Assembly: GCF_000682675.1 (NCBI RefSeq) | Contig: NZ_AWFA01000002.1 | Span: 36,311-100,310, forward strand | Length of the DNA stretch: 64,000 bases | Direction of reading: 5' to 3' | DNA from: Hyphomonas pacifica | Lineage (GTDB): Bacteria > Pseudomonadota > Alphaproteobacteria > Caulobacterales > Hyphomonadaceae | Shown here: in pieces, positions 1 through 7,231 of the stretch | Layout of the letters: each line of letters begins with the position of its first letter | Numbering within the stretch: position 1 is the first letter of the stretch | Position numbers and translations under genes: made by a program | Notes under the pieces: model-generated | The model's database searches: none | Told to the model about the DNA's origin: nothing | Seen by the model: the letters and a program-made list of their open reading frames with translations, nothing else

Positions 1-1595
1 AACAGGTTTTCCGGCACGTCATCAGCCACGCGGGGGGCAACAGAAGATGGCTCTGAATTCCGGCCGGCATACGCGGGCGCGGTGAAGTCTTCCAGGCTTT
101 CAAGGCGCGTCGCCAGAGAGGTGATTGCCTTCTGGAGCGGCGAGAGCGAGGATGTGGTCTGGGTCTGAATTTGCTCAAGACGTTCAGATACATTGGATAG
201 GGCATCGGACAGGCGATTGTCCGAATGCTTGCGGTTTTCATCGATCTGCGTTGCCAGGGTTTGCAAGGCCTTGTCCTGGCGCACTCGCAGGCGCGTGGCG
301 ACCTTTGCCACCTGATCCCCGATCTGCGAGATGGCGTCAGCACTGCGTTGTTCGCTTTCCTTGACGCGCCGGTCTACATGGCCCGCCATTTCGTCCATGC
401 GTTCACTGACCATATCGCCAAATTGGCCAATCTCTTCGCGGATGGCATCGCTGGTCAGCGCGTCATCGCGGTTTTCGATGTCCTGCAGTCGCTTATCAAA
501 GCTGGACGACAGCTCGTCGACGGCTTCGGAGGAATCCGCAGAGGCTGCGCGGGAAATTTCTTCCACTAGTTCTTGGCGTGCCTTGTCGACCGTTTCGCGT
601 ACTGAGCGGGTGATGTCTTCAAAGCGCGCATTGAATTCCTCGCGCAGCTTCCGGGCAATGTCTGGGTCAACGCTTTCAGACAGAGCTCCGATCTTCTCGT
701 CGAGCTGGCTGTAGGTCGCTTCCAGGCTCTGCAGAGCTGTGTCCGTGGCTGTTTCGGCGCGGTTTAGGCGGTCCTGAATGCCTTCTATCTTGGAATCCAT
801 GGAGTCCACGGCCTCGGAGATCCGGGCGTTTACCACCTCCATGTCCGGGGCGGCATTGCCAGGATGCGCAATATCCTGATTGACCCGACCTTCCAGTGTA
901 GTGAGCCGTTCGGACAGGTGCCGCGCGGCACCTTCGGCGCGCAGTTCGGCCTGCTCGACAGCCTTCTCCACGCGGGCGACTGCATGAGACAACGTGTTTT
1001 CAACGCGCGTTTCCATGCCTTCCACGCGCTCGCTCAGGTCTGAGAATCCTGCTTCCACCCGGCCCTTTATGGCCTGGGCTTCGTTGTGCGCGAGTTCGTT
1101 TTCCTCGAACACGTGGCTGGCAAGTTTGCCAAGGGCCTCTTCGAGAGATTTCAGGGCTTCAAGGTTTTCGCGCGCAGAACTGTCTTGTTCCATGCGACGC
1201 ACCTTGGCCTGCAGAGCCTCATGCGTTTCGCGCAGCTCATCCAGCAGGCTCTCGACATGGCCTGTCATCGAAGCCGTATTGTGCTCGGATTCCTCAAGCC
1301 GGGCGACGAGACCAAGTATGGTGTGATCCATGCCGGTGATTGCCAGGGTCGAGCGCGCCTCTGTCGCTTCGATTCGCTTGGTCAGCTTGTCGATTGTGCT
1401 GGAAGCCGCGTCAGGTCTCAGGCGGCGGCTCTCATAGGGTGCAGATACTTCGTTCGGGCGCGGGGCTTCCGCTGACATCAGCAGTCGATTCAGATACTCC
1501 CCGAGCGTAAGGCCTTCTGCACTGGCAGCCTCCCGCGCGGCATCTCTTGCGCGCTGGTCGATCCCTTTTACGCTCCAGGGTCCTGTCTGGCTCAT
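1..1595 (-). CDS. podJ: PodJ-like polar localization factor, N-terminal part (runs off the left edge)
   Basis: About 531 residues are visible and the frame is still open at base 1, so the C-terminal part lies outside the window. The start at 1595 has an AGGAG ribosome site a few bases upstream. Residues 1-40 contain PWSVKGID followed by GLTLGEYLNRLL, which matches my memory of the N-terminus of Caulobacter PodJ and of proteins annotated 'localization factor PodJL'. The rest of the visible part is long, charged, heptad-like coiled coil with no membrane segment. In Caulobacter PodJ is a cytoplasmic/inner-membrane scaffold that marks the new pole and recruits pilus, holdfast and signalling proteins. 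The membrane segment and C-terminal Sel1/peptidoglycan-binding region cannot be checked here, so another coiled-coil scaffold remains possible. Confidence 0.7.
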   Translation of the reverse strand, partial: MSQTGPWSVKGIDQRARDAAREAASAEGLTLGEYLNRLLMSAEAPRPNEVSAPYESRRLRPDAASSTIDKLTKRIEATEARSTLAITGMDHTILGLVARLEESEHNTASMTGHVESLLDELRETHEALQAKVRRMEQDSSARENLEALKSLEEALGKLASHVFEENELAHNEAQAIKGRVEAGFSDLSERVEGMETRVENTLSHAVARVEKAVEQAELRAEGAARHLSERLTTLEGRVNQDIAHPGNAAPDMEVVNARISEAVDSMDSKIEGIQDRLNRAETATDTALQSLEATYSQLDEKIGALSESVDPDIARKLREEFNARFEDITRSVRETVDKARQELVEEISRAASADSSEAVDELSSSFDKRLQDIENRDDALTSDAIREEIGQFGDMVSERMDEMAGHVDRRVKESEQRSADAISQIGDQVAKVATRLRVRQDKALQTLATQIDENRKHSDNRLSDALSNVSERLEQIQTQTTSSLSPLQKAITSLATRLESLEDFTAPAYAGRNSEPSSVAPRVADDVPENL

Positions 1596-1615
1596 CCCCA
1601 TCTCCTGAACAGGTT

Positions 1616-1651
1616 GAATCACCTATCGGGATTAACCGATCAGGCGGATTC
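1616..1651 (-). promoter_or_regulatory. Two GANTC (CcrM/GcrA-type) sites upstream of the podJ-like gene
   Basis: GAATC lies at 1616-1620 and GATTC at 1647-1651, 21-56 bases upstream of the podJ-like start codon. GANTC is the CcrM methylation site, and methylated copies near promoters recruit GcrA in Caulobacterales. In Caulobacter podJ is a known GcrA target, so the placement fits. The motif is short and could occur by chance. Confidence 0.45.
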
Positions 1652-1685
1652 GTTCACATTTAGATTGTTGATGACAGGCGCCGTA

Positions 1686-1700
1686 TTAAAAGTGGGTTAA
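1686..1700 (-). promoter_or_regulatory. Candidate CtrA box TTAA-N7-TTAA
   Basis: TTAA at 1686-1689 and TTAA at 1697-1700 are separated by exactly 7 bases, matching the full CtrA consensus TTAA-N7-TTAA. The box lies 91-105 bases upstream of the podJ-like start and about 80 bases from the -35 of the divergent merR promoter, so podJ is the more likely target. CtrA is reported to repress podJ in Caulobacter; that role here is inference. Confidence 0.55.
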
Positions 1701-1771
1701 ACGTAAAGAAAATCAGAGAAATTGGTAATACTGGCGCGAAGATGAGGCGGCAGTTTTCTGGTCAATAAAAG

Positions 1772-1813
1772 TTTACGTTGACGTTCGCGTAAGGGCTGAT
1801 CTAGATTTACGGC
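1772..1813 (+). promoter_or_regulatory. merR promoter with overlapping operator, likely leaderless start
   Basis: A -35-like TTGACG (1779-1784) and a -10-like TAGATT (1802-1807) are 17 bases apart. With the usual 6-base gap, transcription would start at A1814, the first base of the regulator's ATG, and no ribosome site precedes that ATG. The ACGT-rich stretch 1773-1792 (TTACGT-TG-ACGTTC, then GCGTAA) overlaps the -35 and resembles the perfect dyad at 4317-4330. This suggests autoregulation by the encoded MerR protein. Confidence 0.55.
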
Positions 1814-2293
1814 ATGACCCACAAGCTCTCCAAAATCTCCGCAGCGGATTCTCGCACTTACACAATTTCCGAGCTTGCTCGCGAGTTCGGCGTAACGCCA
1901 AGGGCGCTACGGTTCTACGAAGACAAGGACATGCTCCACCCGGCACGGGATGGCATGACGCGCGTCTATTCGAACAGGGACCGGGCCCGGCTCACCATCA
2001 TCGTCAGGCTGAAACGGCTCGGCCTGCCGCTCGCGGATATCCGCGAAATCCTTGACCTTTATGTTCTGGATGACGGCCAGCGGGCGCAGATGCGCATGTC
2101 GCTGGAGAAATTCCGCAAGCAGGCCAAGGAGCTGGAAATTCAGCGCAGCGACATTGACACTGCTCTCACAGAGTTGCGCAAGGGCATCGCCTGGCTGGAA
2201 ACGCAAATTGCAAACACCGGACCGTCTGATGAGAACAAGCGGCAGCTGGCCGCTTATGACGAGATTGCCCGCAGGCAACTTGACGAGGTTTAG
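1814..2293 (+). CDS. MerR-family transcriptional regulator of acyl-CoA catabolism
   Basis: This 159-residue protein has a MerR winged helix-turn-helix at about residues 16-85 (YTISELAREFG, ALRFYEDKDML, then a wing with RVYSNRDRARL). A dimerising coiled coil follows at about 95-140. There is no metal-binding cysteine cluster at the C-terminus, so a metal sensor is unlikely. It sits directly upstream of acyl-CoA dehydrogenase genes, like the LiuR-type MerR regulators that control leucine/isovalerate and fatty-acid degradation in Proteobacteria. ACGT dyads at its own promoter and at 4317-4330 support this role. The inducer, presumably an acyl-CoA, is inferred. Confidence 0.8.
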   Translation: MTHKLSKISAADSRTYTISELAREFGVTPRALRFYEDKDMLHPARDGMTRVYSNRDRARLTIIVRLKRLGLPLADIREILDLYVLDDGQRAQMRMSLEKFRKQAKELEIQRSDIDTALTELRKGIAWLETQIANTGPSDENKRQLAAYDEIARRQLDEV

Positions 2294-2404
2294 GACCTTG
2301 GCTGCCCTTCCATTTGCGGAAGGCAGTGGTCTCTAGAACGACTTTTCCAGAATGGCGCGCTATTCAGCGTAGCCATTCATTCCATACTTAACAGGAAAAT
2401 TTTC

Positions 2405-4189
2405 ATGCCCCGTTATGATGCTCCCGTCCGCGATATGAAGTTCATCCTGCAGGAGATGCTGCAGATCCAGAACTACTCAAATCTCCCGGGCTTTGAAGAA
2501 GCAACGCCAGACCTGATCAACGCCATTCTGGAAGAGGGTGGCAAGTTTGCCAAAGAGGTTCTGTTTCCCCTGAACGCTGTGGGCGACCAGCAGGGCTGCA
2601 AGCGCAATGACGATGCCAGCGTGAAGACGCCTGACGGCTTTCCGGACGCGTACCGCCAGCTGGTGGAAGGTGGCTGGCCGCTGCTGTCCACCACGCCGGA
2701 AATGGGCGGGCAGGGCCTGCCGCACGTTGTGAACATTGCGTGGACCGAGATGGTGTCCTCTTCGAACATGGCTTTTGGCATGTATCCGGGCCTCACCCAT
2801 GGCGCGTTTCAGGCGCTTATGGCCGGCGGCTCTGATGAGCTGAAGCAGAAATATGGGCCCAAGATGGCATCTGCCGAATGGGCCGGTACGATGAATTTGA
2901 CTGAGCCGCAATGCGGGACGGATCTTGGTCTGATCAAGACTAAGGCGGTGCCCCAACCTGACGGCTCCTACAAGCTGACCGGCCAGAAGATCTGGATTTC
3001 CGGCGGTGAGCAGGATCTGACCGAGAATATTATCCACCTGGTCTTGGCGCGCATCGAAGGTGCCCCGGAAGGCATCAAGGGCATCTCCCTGTTCCTCGTT
3101 CCGAAATACATGGTCGGCGAAGACGGTTCACTGGGTGAGCGTAATGCGTGCTCCTGTGGCGGCCTGGAAGAGAAGATGGGCATTCATGGTAATGCCACCT
3201 GTGTCATGAATTATGATGGCGCGACGGGTTGGCTCGTCGGCGAAGAGCATAAAGGCATGCGCACCATGTTCGTCATGATGAACGAAGCGCGCCTCGGCGT
3301 TGGCCTGCAGGGCCTGGCGCAAGCCTCAATCGCCTATCAGAATGCCGTAGACTTTGCGAAAGATCGCCTTCAGGGCCGCTCGCTGACCGGCGCGAAAGAG
3401 CCGGAGAAGGCTGCCGACCCTATCATTGTGCACCCGGATGTGCGCCGTATGTTGATGGACCAGAAGGCCTTTATTGAAGGCGCGCGCGCCTTTGCCTACT
3501 GGACCGCATTCCAGGGTGATCTGCAGCACAAATCTCCGGACGAGAAAGTGCGTGAGAAAGCGGGCGACTATATGGCCCTGCTGACGCCTGTCGTGAAGGC
3601 CTATCTCACCCACAAGGGCTTTGAAACGGCCAATCAGGGGCTGCAGCTGCATGGTGGGTCTGGCTTCACCCGCGAGTGGGGTCTGGAGCAGATTGTTCGC
3701 GATTGCCGGATCACGCTGATCTATGAAGGCACGAATGGTATTCAGGCGCTGGACCTGGTGGGGCGCAAACTTGCCGCGAATGGCGGCCGTGCGGTCTTCA
3801 GCTTCTTTGCCGAGCTGGATGATTTTGCCAGCGACATCGAGGGCAATGAAGAGCTGAAGCAGTTTGCGGAGGGGCTTGCAGAGGTGAAAGGCCAGCTGCA
3901 GGAAGCCACAACCTGGCTGATGCAGAACGGTATGACGGACTTCAACAATGCCGGCGCGTCCAGCCACGATTATCTGCATCTCTTCGGCATTACGGCGCTG
4001 GCCTATATGTGGGCCCGCATGGCCAAGGTTGCCGTGGAGCAGAAAAGTTCCGGCGATCCATATTATGAAGAAAAGCTGGCCACCGGCCGCTATTTCCTTG
4101 ACCGGATGCTTCCGGATGCTGCCGCGCACCTAGCCAAGGTGAAGACCGGCGCAGGCTCCATGATGGCTCTGCCGGCAGAGGTTTTCTGA
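2405..4189 (+). CDS. Acyl-CoA dehydrogenase, long DmdC/FadE5-type
   Basis: This FAD enzyme would introduce the alpha-beta double bond into acyl-CoA, the first step of beta-oxidation. At 594 residues it belongs to the long class with an extra C-terminal helical domain, which includes DmdC and mycobacterial FadE5. Visible motifs are LTEPQCGTDLG (about 165-175, flavin/substrate site) and YEGTNGIQ, where E441 aligns with the usual catalytic glutamate. The start MPRYDAPVRDMKF is typical of the family. It is the first gene after merR, with a 111-base gap. Chain-length preference cannot be read from the sequence. Confidence 0.88.
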   Translation: MPRYDAPVRDMKFILQEMLQIQNYSNLPGFEEATPDLINAILEEGGKFAKEVLFPLNAVGDQQGCKRNDDASVKTPDGFPDAYRQLVEGGWPLLSTTPEMGGQGLPHVVNIAWTEMVSSSNMAFGMYPGLTHGAFQALMAGGSDELKQKYGPKMASAEWAGTMNLTEPQCGTDLGLIKTKAVPQPDGSYKLTGQKIWISGGEQDLTENIIHLVLARIEGAPEGIKGISLFLVPKYMVGEDGSLGERNACSCGGLEEKMGIHGNATCVMNYDGATGWLVGEEHKGMRTMFVMMNEARLGVGLQGLAQASIAYQNAVDFAKDRLQGRSLTGAKEPEKAADPIIVHPDVRRMLMDQKAFIEGARAFAYWTAFQGDLQHKSPDEKVREKAGDYMALLTPVVKAYLTHKGFETANQGLQLHGGSGFTREWGLEQIVRDCRITLIYEGTNGIQALDLVGRKLAANGGRAVFSFFAELDDFASDIEGNEELKQFAEGLAEVKGQLQEATTWLMQNGMTDFNNAGASSHDYLHLFGITALAYMWARMAKVAVEQKSSGDPYYEEKLATGRYFLDRMLPDAAAHLAKVKTGAGSMMALPAEVF

Positions 4190-4316
4190 TAAACGTCCAA
4201 GCTGAGTGGCGGGTGAGGCGACCAGCTCATCCGTCACCCCACAAAAATTTCATGTCATTCCAGCCGTTTTGACGCAACGGGAGGGCTGGGAAAAGACTGG
4301 ACCAGCCGCTACATCT

Positions 4317-4330
4317 TTACGTGAACGTAA
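4317..4330. promoter_or_regulatory. Perfect ACGT dyad operator TTACGT-GA-ACGTAA
   Basis: This is a perfect 6-2-6 inverted repeat, 39 bases before the ATG of the second acyl-CoA dehydrogenase and within the 179-base gap after the first. The same half-site TTACGT occurs in the merR promoter at 1773-1778. It resembles, as I recall, the ACGT-type sites proposed for LiuR-like MerR regulators. It also argues against a GTG start at 4321, which would put the operator inside coding sequence. Confidence 0.65.
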
Positions 4331-4368
4331 GCGGCAAGCTTGAGCCGGATAAAATACTGGAGGAAAAT

Positions 4369-5535
4369 ATGTACGAGAGCCCATTGGATGTCCCGAAGCC
4401 AGCTTGGCGTCAGGAAGAGGAACTCGACATATTCTCCGATGCGGTAGGCCAGTTCTTCGAGAAAGAATGTGTGCCGCATGTCCAGCAATGGCGCAAGGAT
4501 GGCAAGGTGCCGCTCGAAATCTGGAAGAAGGCTGGCGAGATAGGCCTGCTGGGGGCATCCGTACCGGAAGAATATGGCGGTGCGGGCGGTGATTTCCGTC
4601 ATGAGGCGATCATCATTGAGCAGCAGCAATGGAAAGGTGTCGATGGCTTCGGCATCACGCTGCACAACGCCATTATCGCGCCCTACATCACCGCCTATGG
4701 CACGGAAGAGCAGAAACGCCGCTGGCTGCCGGGCATCTGCACCGGGGAGATCGTCACCGCCATTGCAATGACCGAGCCGGGCGCAGGCTCTGACCTTCAA
4801 GGTATGAAGACGACGGCCAAGCGCGATGGCGATGAATATGTCATCAATGGCTCGAAGACCTTCATTTCAAATGGCCAGTCCGCCAATCTGATCCTGCTCT
4901 GCGTGAAGACCGATCCGACCCAGGGTGCCAAGGGCATTTCCATTATCGGCGTTGAAACGGATAAGGTGAAAGGTTTTCGCCGTGGCCGGAACCTAGAAAA
5001 AGTTGGCCAGCATGCGGCCGATACGTCCGAGCTGTTCTTTGACGATGTCCACGTGCCGGCCTCCAACCTCCTGGGCGAAGTGGAAGGCAAAGGCTTTATC
5101 CAGCTGATGCAGAAACTGCCTCAGGAACGTCACATCATTGGCCTTCAGGGCGTTGGTATGATCGAGCGCGCAATCCACGAAACCGTGGAATATGTGAAGG
5201 GCCGCAAGGCCTTTGGTGGCACGATTTTCGACTTCCAGAACACTCAGTTCACGCTGGCCGAATGCAAGACCGAGGCGACCGTTGCCAAAGTATTTGCTGA
5301 TCACTGCACGGATCTTCTGCTGAAAGAACAGCTGGATGCAGCGACGGCGTCCATGTCGAAATACTGGATCTCTGACCTGCAGTGCAAGATCATAGACGAG
5401 TGCCTGCAGCTGCATGGAGGCTTCGGCTATATGGACGAGTATCCGATTGCCCAGATGTATGCCGACGCCCGCGTCCAGCGCATCTATGGTGGTGCGAATG
5501 AAGTGATGAAAATGCTGATCGCGAGGACGCTATAA
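4369..5535 (+). CDS. Acyl-CoA dehydrogenase of the LCAD/isovaleryl-CoA class
   Basis: The 388-residue product is the usual length of the homotetrameric acyl-CoA dehydrogenases. The ATG at 4369 follows TGGAGGAAAAT; an in-frame GTG at 4321 is rejected because it overlaps the operator. The flavin motif AMTEPGAGSD is present. The common C-terminal catalytic glutamate is replaced by glycine (G374 in IYGGANE), while a glutamate sits on helix G (E253 in LPQERH). That arrangement is known from long-chain and isovaleryl-CoA dehydrogenases. Branched or long acyl-CoA substrates are therefore likely, but the exact one is open. Six bases separate it from the thioesterase gene. Confidence 0.87.
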   Translation: MYESPLDVPKPAWRQEEELDIFSDAVGQFFEKECVPHVQQWRKDGKVPLEIWKKAGEIGLLGASVPEEYGGAGGDFRHEAIIIEQQQWKGVDGFGITLHNAIIAPYITAYGTEEQKRRWLPGICTGEIVTAIAMTEPGAGSDLQGMKTTAKRDGDEYVINGSKTFISNGQSANLILLCVKTDPTQGAKGISIIGVETDKVKGFRRGRNLEKVGQHAADTSELFFDDVHVPASNLLGEVEGKGFIQLMQKLPQERHIIGLQGVGMIERAIHETVEYVKGRKAFGGTIFDFQNTQFTLAECKTEATVAKVFADHCTDLLLKEQLDAATASMSKYWISDLQCKIIDECLQLHGGFGYMDEYPIAQMYADARVQRIYGGANEVMKMLIARTL

Positions 5536-5541
5536 GTTCCG

Positions 5542-5967
5542 ATGCCTGATAAAGACCTCATCCGCGATGTCTTTCCTGCGCCAAGCCCCAGCTCGACGTC
5601 TCTTGGCTTTGAGCTTCTGGCCCTGGACATGAAGGAATTGACGACGCGGGTGCGATTTGAAGGGCGGCCGGAATTTTGTAATCCCGCAGGCGTGATCCAG
5701 GGCGGCTATCTTGTGGCCATGATGGATGATACAATTGGCATGCTGGCCGGAATGAAGGCTGGCAAGAGCAAGCTGCCCTCGACGGTAGATCTGCACACGC
5801 ACTTCCTGCGTCCGGTTCGCAAGGGCCAGATTGAAGTTGTTGCGCGCCTCAGAAATGTTGGCCGCGCCATGCTGTTTGCCGAAGCAGAGCTTTATGATTC
5901 CCGCGGCAAGGAAGCGGCCCGCTCTTCCGCGAGTTTGACACTGAACCCGGTACTTAAGCCGACCTAA
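5542..5967 (+). CDS. PaaI-family hotdog thioesterase
   Basis: This 141-residue hotdog-fold protein has the family core NPAGVIQGGYLVAMMDDTIG (about 48-67), followed by a TVDLHTHFLRP strand. In many relatives the loop reads HGG; here it is QGG, a common variant. It probably hydrolyses acyl-CoAs and recycles CoA when intermediates build up. It lies between the dehydrogenase and thiolase genes (gaps of 6 and 30 bases), so it is almost certainly co-transcribed with the degradation cluster. The substrate is unknown. Confidence 0.8.
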   Translation: MPDKDLIRDVFPAPSPSSTSLGFELLALDMKELTTRVRFEGRPEFCNPAGVIQGGYLVAMMDDTIGMLAGMKAGKSKLPSTVDLHTHFLRPVRKGQIEVVARLRNVGRAMLFAEAELYDSRGKEAARSSASLTLNPVLKPT

Positions 5968-5997
5968 TGATTACCAGTTCTAGAAGGAGCCTCTCCA

Positions 5998-7203
5998 ATG
6001 ACTGAAGCATATATCTACGACGCGGTGCGCACGCCCCGCGGCAAGGGAAAGTCCTCCGGCGCGTTGCACGAAATCACCTCGCTGAGCCTCGCCACGCAGG
6101 TTCTGCAGGCGATACGTGATCGGAACGAGTTGGACACGTCCAAGGTGGACGATGTCGTGCTTGGCTGCGTCAGCCCGGTGGGCGAGCAGGGTGCAGACAT
6201 TGCACGCGTTGCTGTCCTAAATGCCGAATACGCAGAAACCACGGCCGGTGTGCAGGTGGACCGCTTCTGCGCGTCCGGTCTGGAGGCCTGCAACATGGCC
6301 GCTTCCAAGGTGATGACTGGCGAAGCCGACATGGCCATTGGCGGCGGTGTCGAAAGCATGAGCCGCGTACCGATGGGCGCATCCGGCGGTGCCTGGTCTT
6401 CTGACCCGCAAGTCGCACTCAAAACCTATTTCGCCCCTCAGGGCATCGGTGCCGACACGATTGCCACCAAATATGGTTTCTCCCGTGACGATGTGGATGC
6501 TTTCGCTGTCGAAAGTCAGAAGCGCGCCGCCACGGCCTGGAAAGAAGGTCGCTTTGCAAAGTCCATTGTTCCGGTCAAGGATCAGATGGGCGGCATCCGC
6601 CTCGACCATGATGAACATATGCGCCCAGATGCCGATATGCAGTCTCTGGCTGGCCTGAACCCGTCTTTCGCCGGCATGGGTGCGATGGGCTTCGATGAAG
6701 TTATCAAGCAGCGCTATCCGGAACTCGAAAAGATCAACCATGTGCACCATGCTGGTAACTCGTCCGGCATCGTGGATGGCGCATCTGCCGTGCTGTTCGG
6801 CTCAAAGGAAATGGGTGAAGCCTTTGGACTCAAACCACGTGCACGCATCAAGGCGATGGCTTCCATTGGCTCCGAACCTGGCATCATGCTGACGGGCCCG
6901 ACCTATGTGTCGCAGAAGGTTTTGAAGAAAGCCGGCATGAACCCGGAAGATATAGACTTGTATGAGCTGAACGAGGCCTTTGCGTCGGTTGTCCTGCTCA
7001 TGATGCAGAACCTCAACATTCCGCACGACAAGATGAATGTGAATGGTGGCGCAATTGCCATGGGGCACCCACTGGGCGCGACCGGAGGCATGATCCTCGG
7101 TACCATGGTCGACGAGCTGGAGCGGGCCGACAAGGAAACCGCGCTGATCACGCTCTGTGTCGGTGCTGGCATGGGCACGGCCACGATCATCGAACGCGTT
7201 TAA
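5998..7203 (+). CDS. fadA: Acetyl-CoA acyltransferase (thiolase)
   Basis: This 401-residue thiolase would cleave 3-ketoacyl-CoA with CoA to release acetyl-CoA, the last beta-oxidation step. The catalytic set is visible: C91 in [12 protein letters not shown]357 in [11 protein letters not shown] and C387 in [10 protein letters not shown]. The NEAFA motif is also present. An AGAAGGAG ribosome site precedes the ATG. The FadB-like gene begins 28 bases downstream, so the pair would form the FadA-FadB type complex. A degradative thiolase is favoured over a biosynthetic one by context. Confidence 0.9.
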   Translation: MTEAYIYDAVRTPRGKGKSSGALHEITSLSLATQVLQAIRDRNELDTSKVDDVVLGCVSPVGEQGADIARVAVLNAEYAETTAGVQVDRFCASGLEACNMAASKVMTGEADMAIGGGVESMSRVPMGASGGAWSSDPQVALKTYFAPQGIGADTIATKYGFSRDDVDAFAVESQKRAATAWKEGRFAKSIVPVKDQMGGIRLDHDEHMRPDADMQSLAGLNPSFAGMGAMGFDEVIKQRYPELEKINHVHHAGNSSGIVDGASAVLFGSKEMGEAFGLKPRARIKAMASIGSEPGIMLTGPTYVSQKVLKKAGMNPEDIDLYELNEAFASVVLLMMQNLNIPHDKMNVNGGAIAMGHPLGATGGMILGTMVDELERADKETALITLCVGAGMGTATIIERV

Positions 7204-7231
7204 TCAAATACAGACGAACGGAATATACGAT

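Noticed and set aside
4205..4245. Weak hairpin GGGTGA...TCACCC after the first acyl-CoA dehydrogenase
   Set aside because: The stem is only 6 bp with a long loop and a poor T tract, so it is not a convincing terminator.
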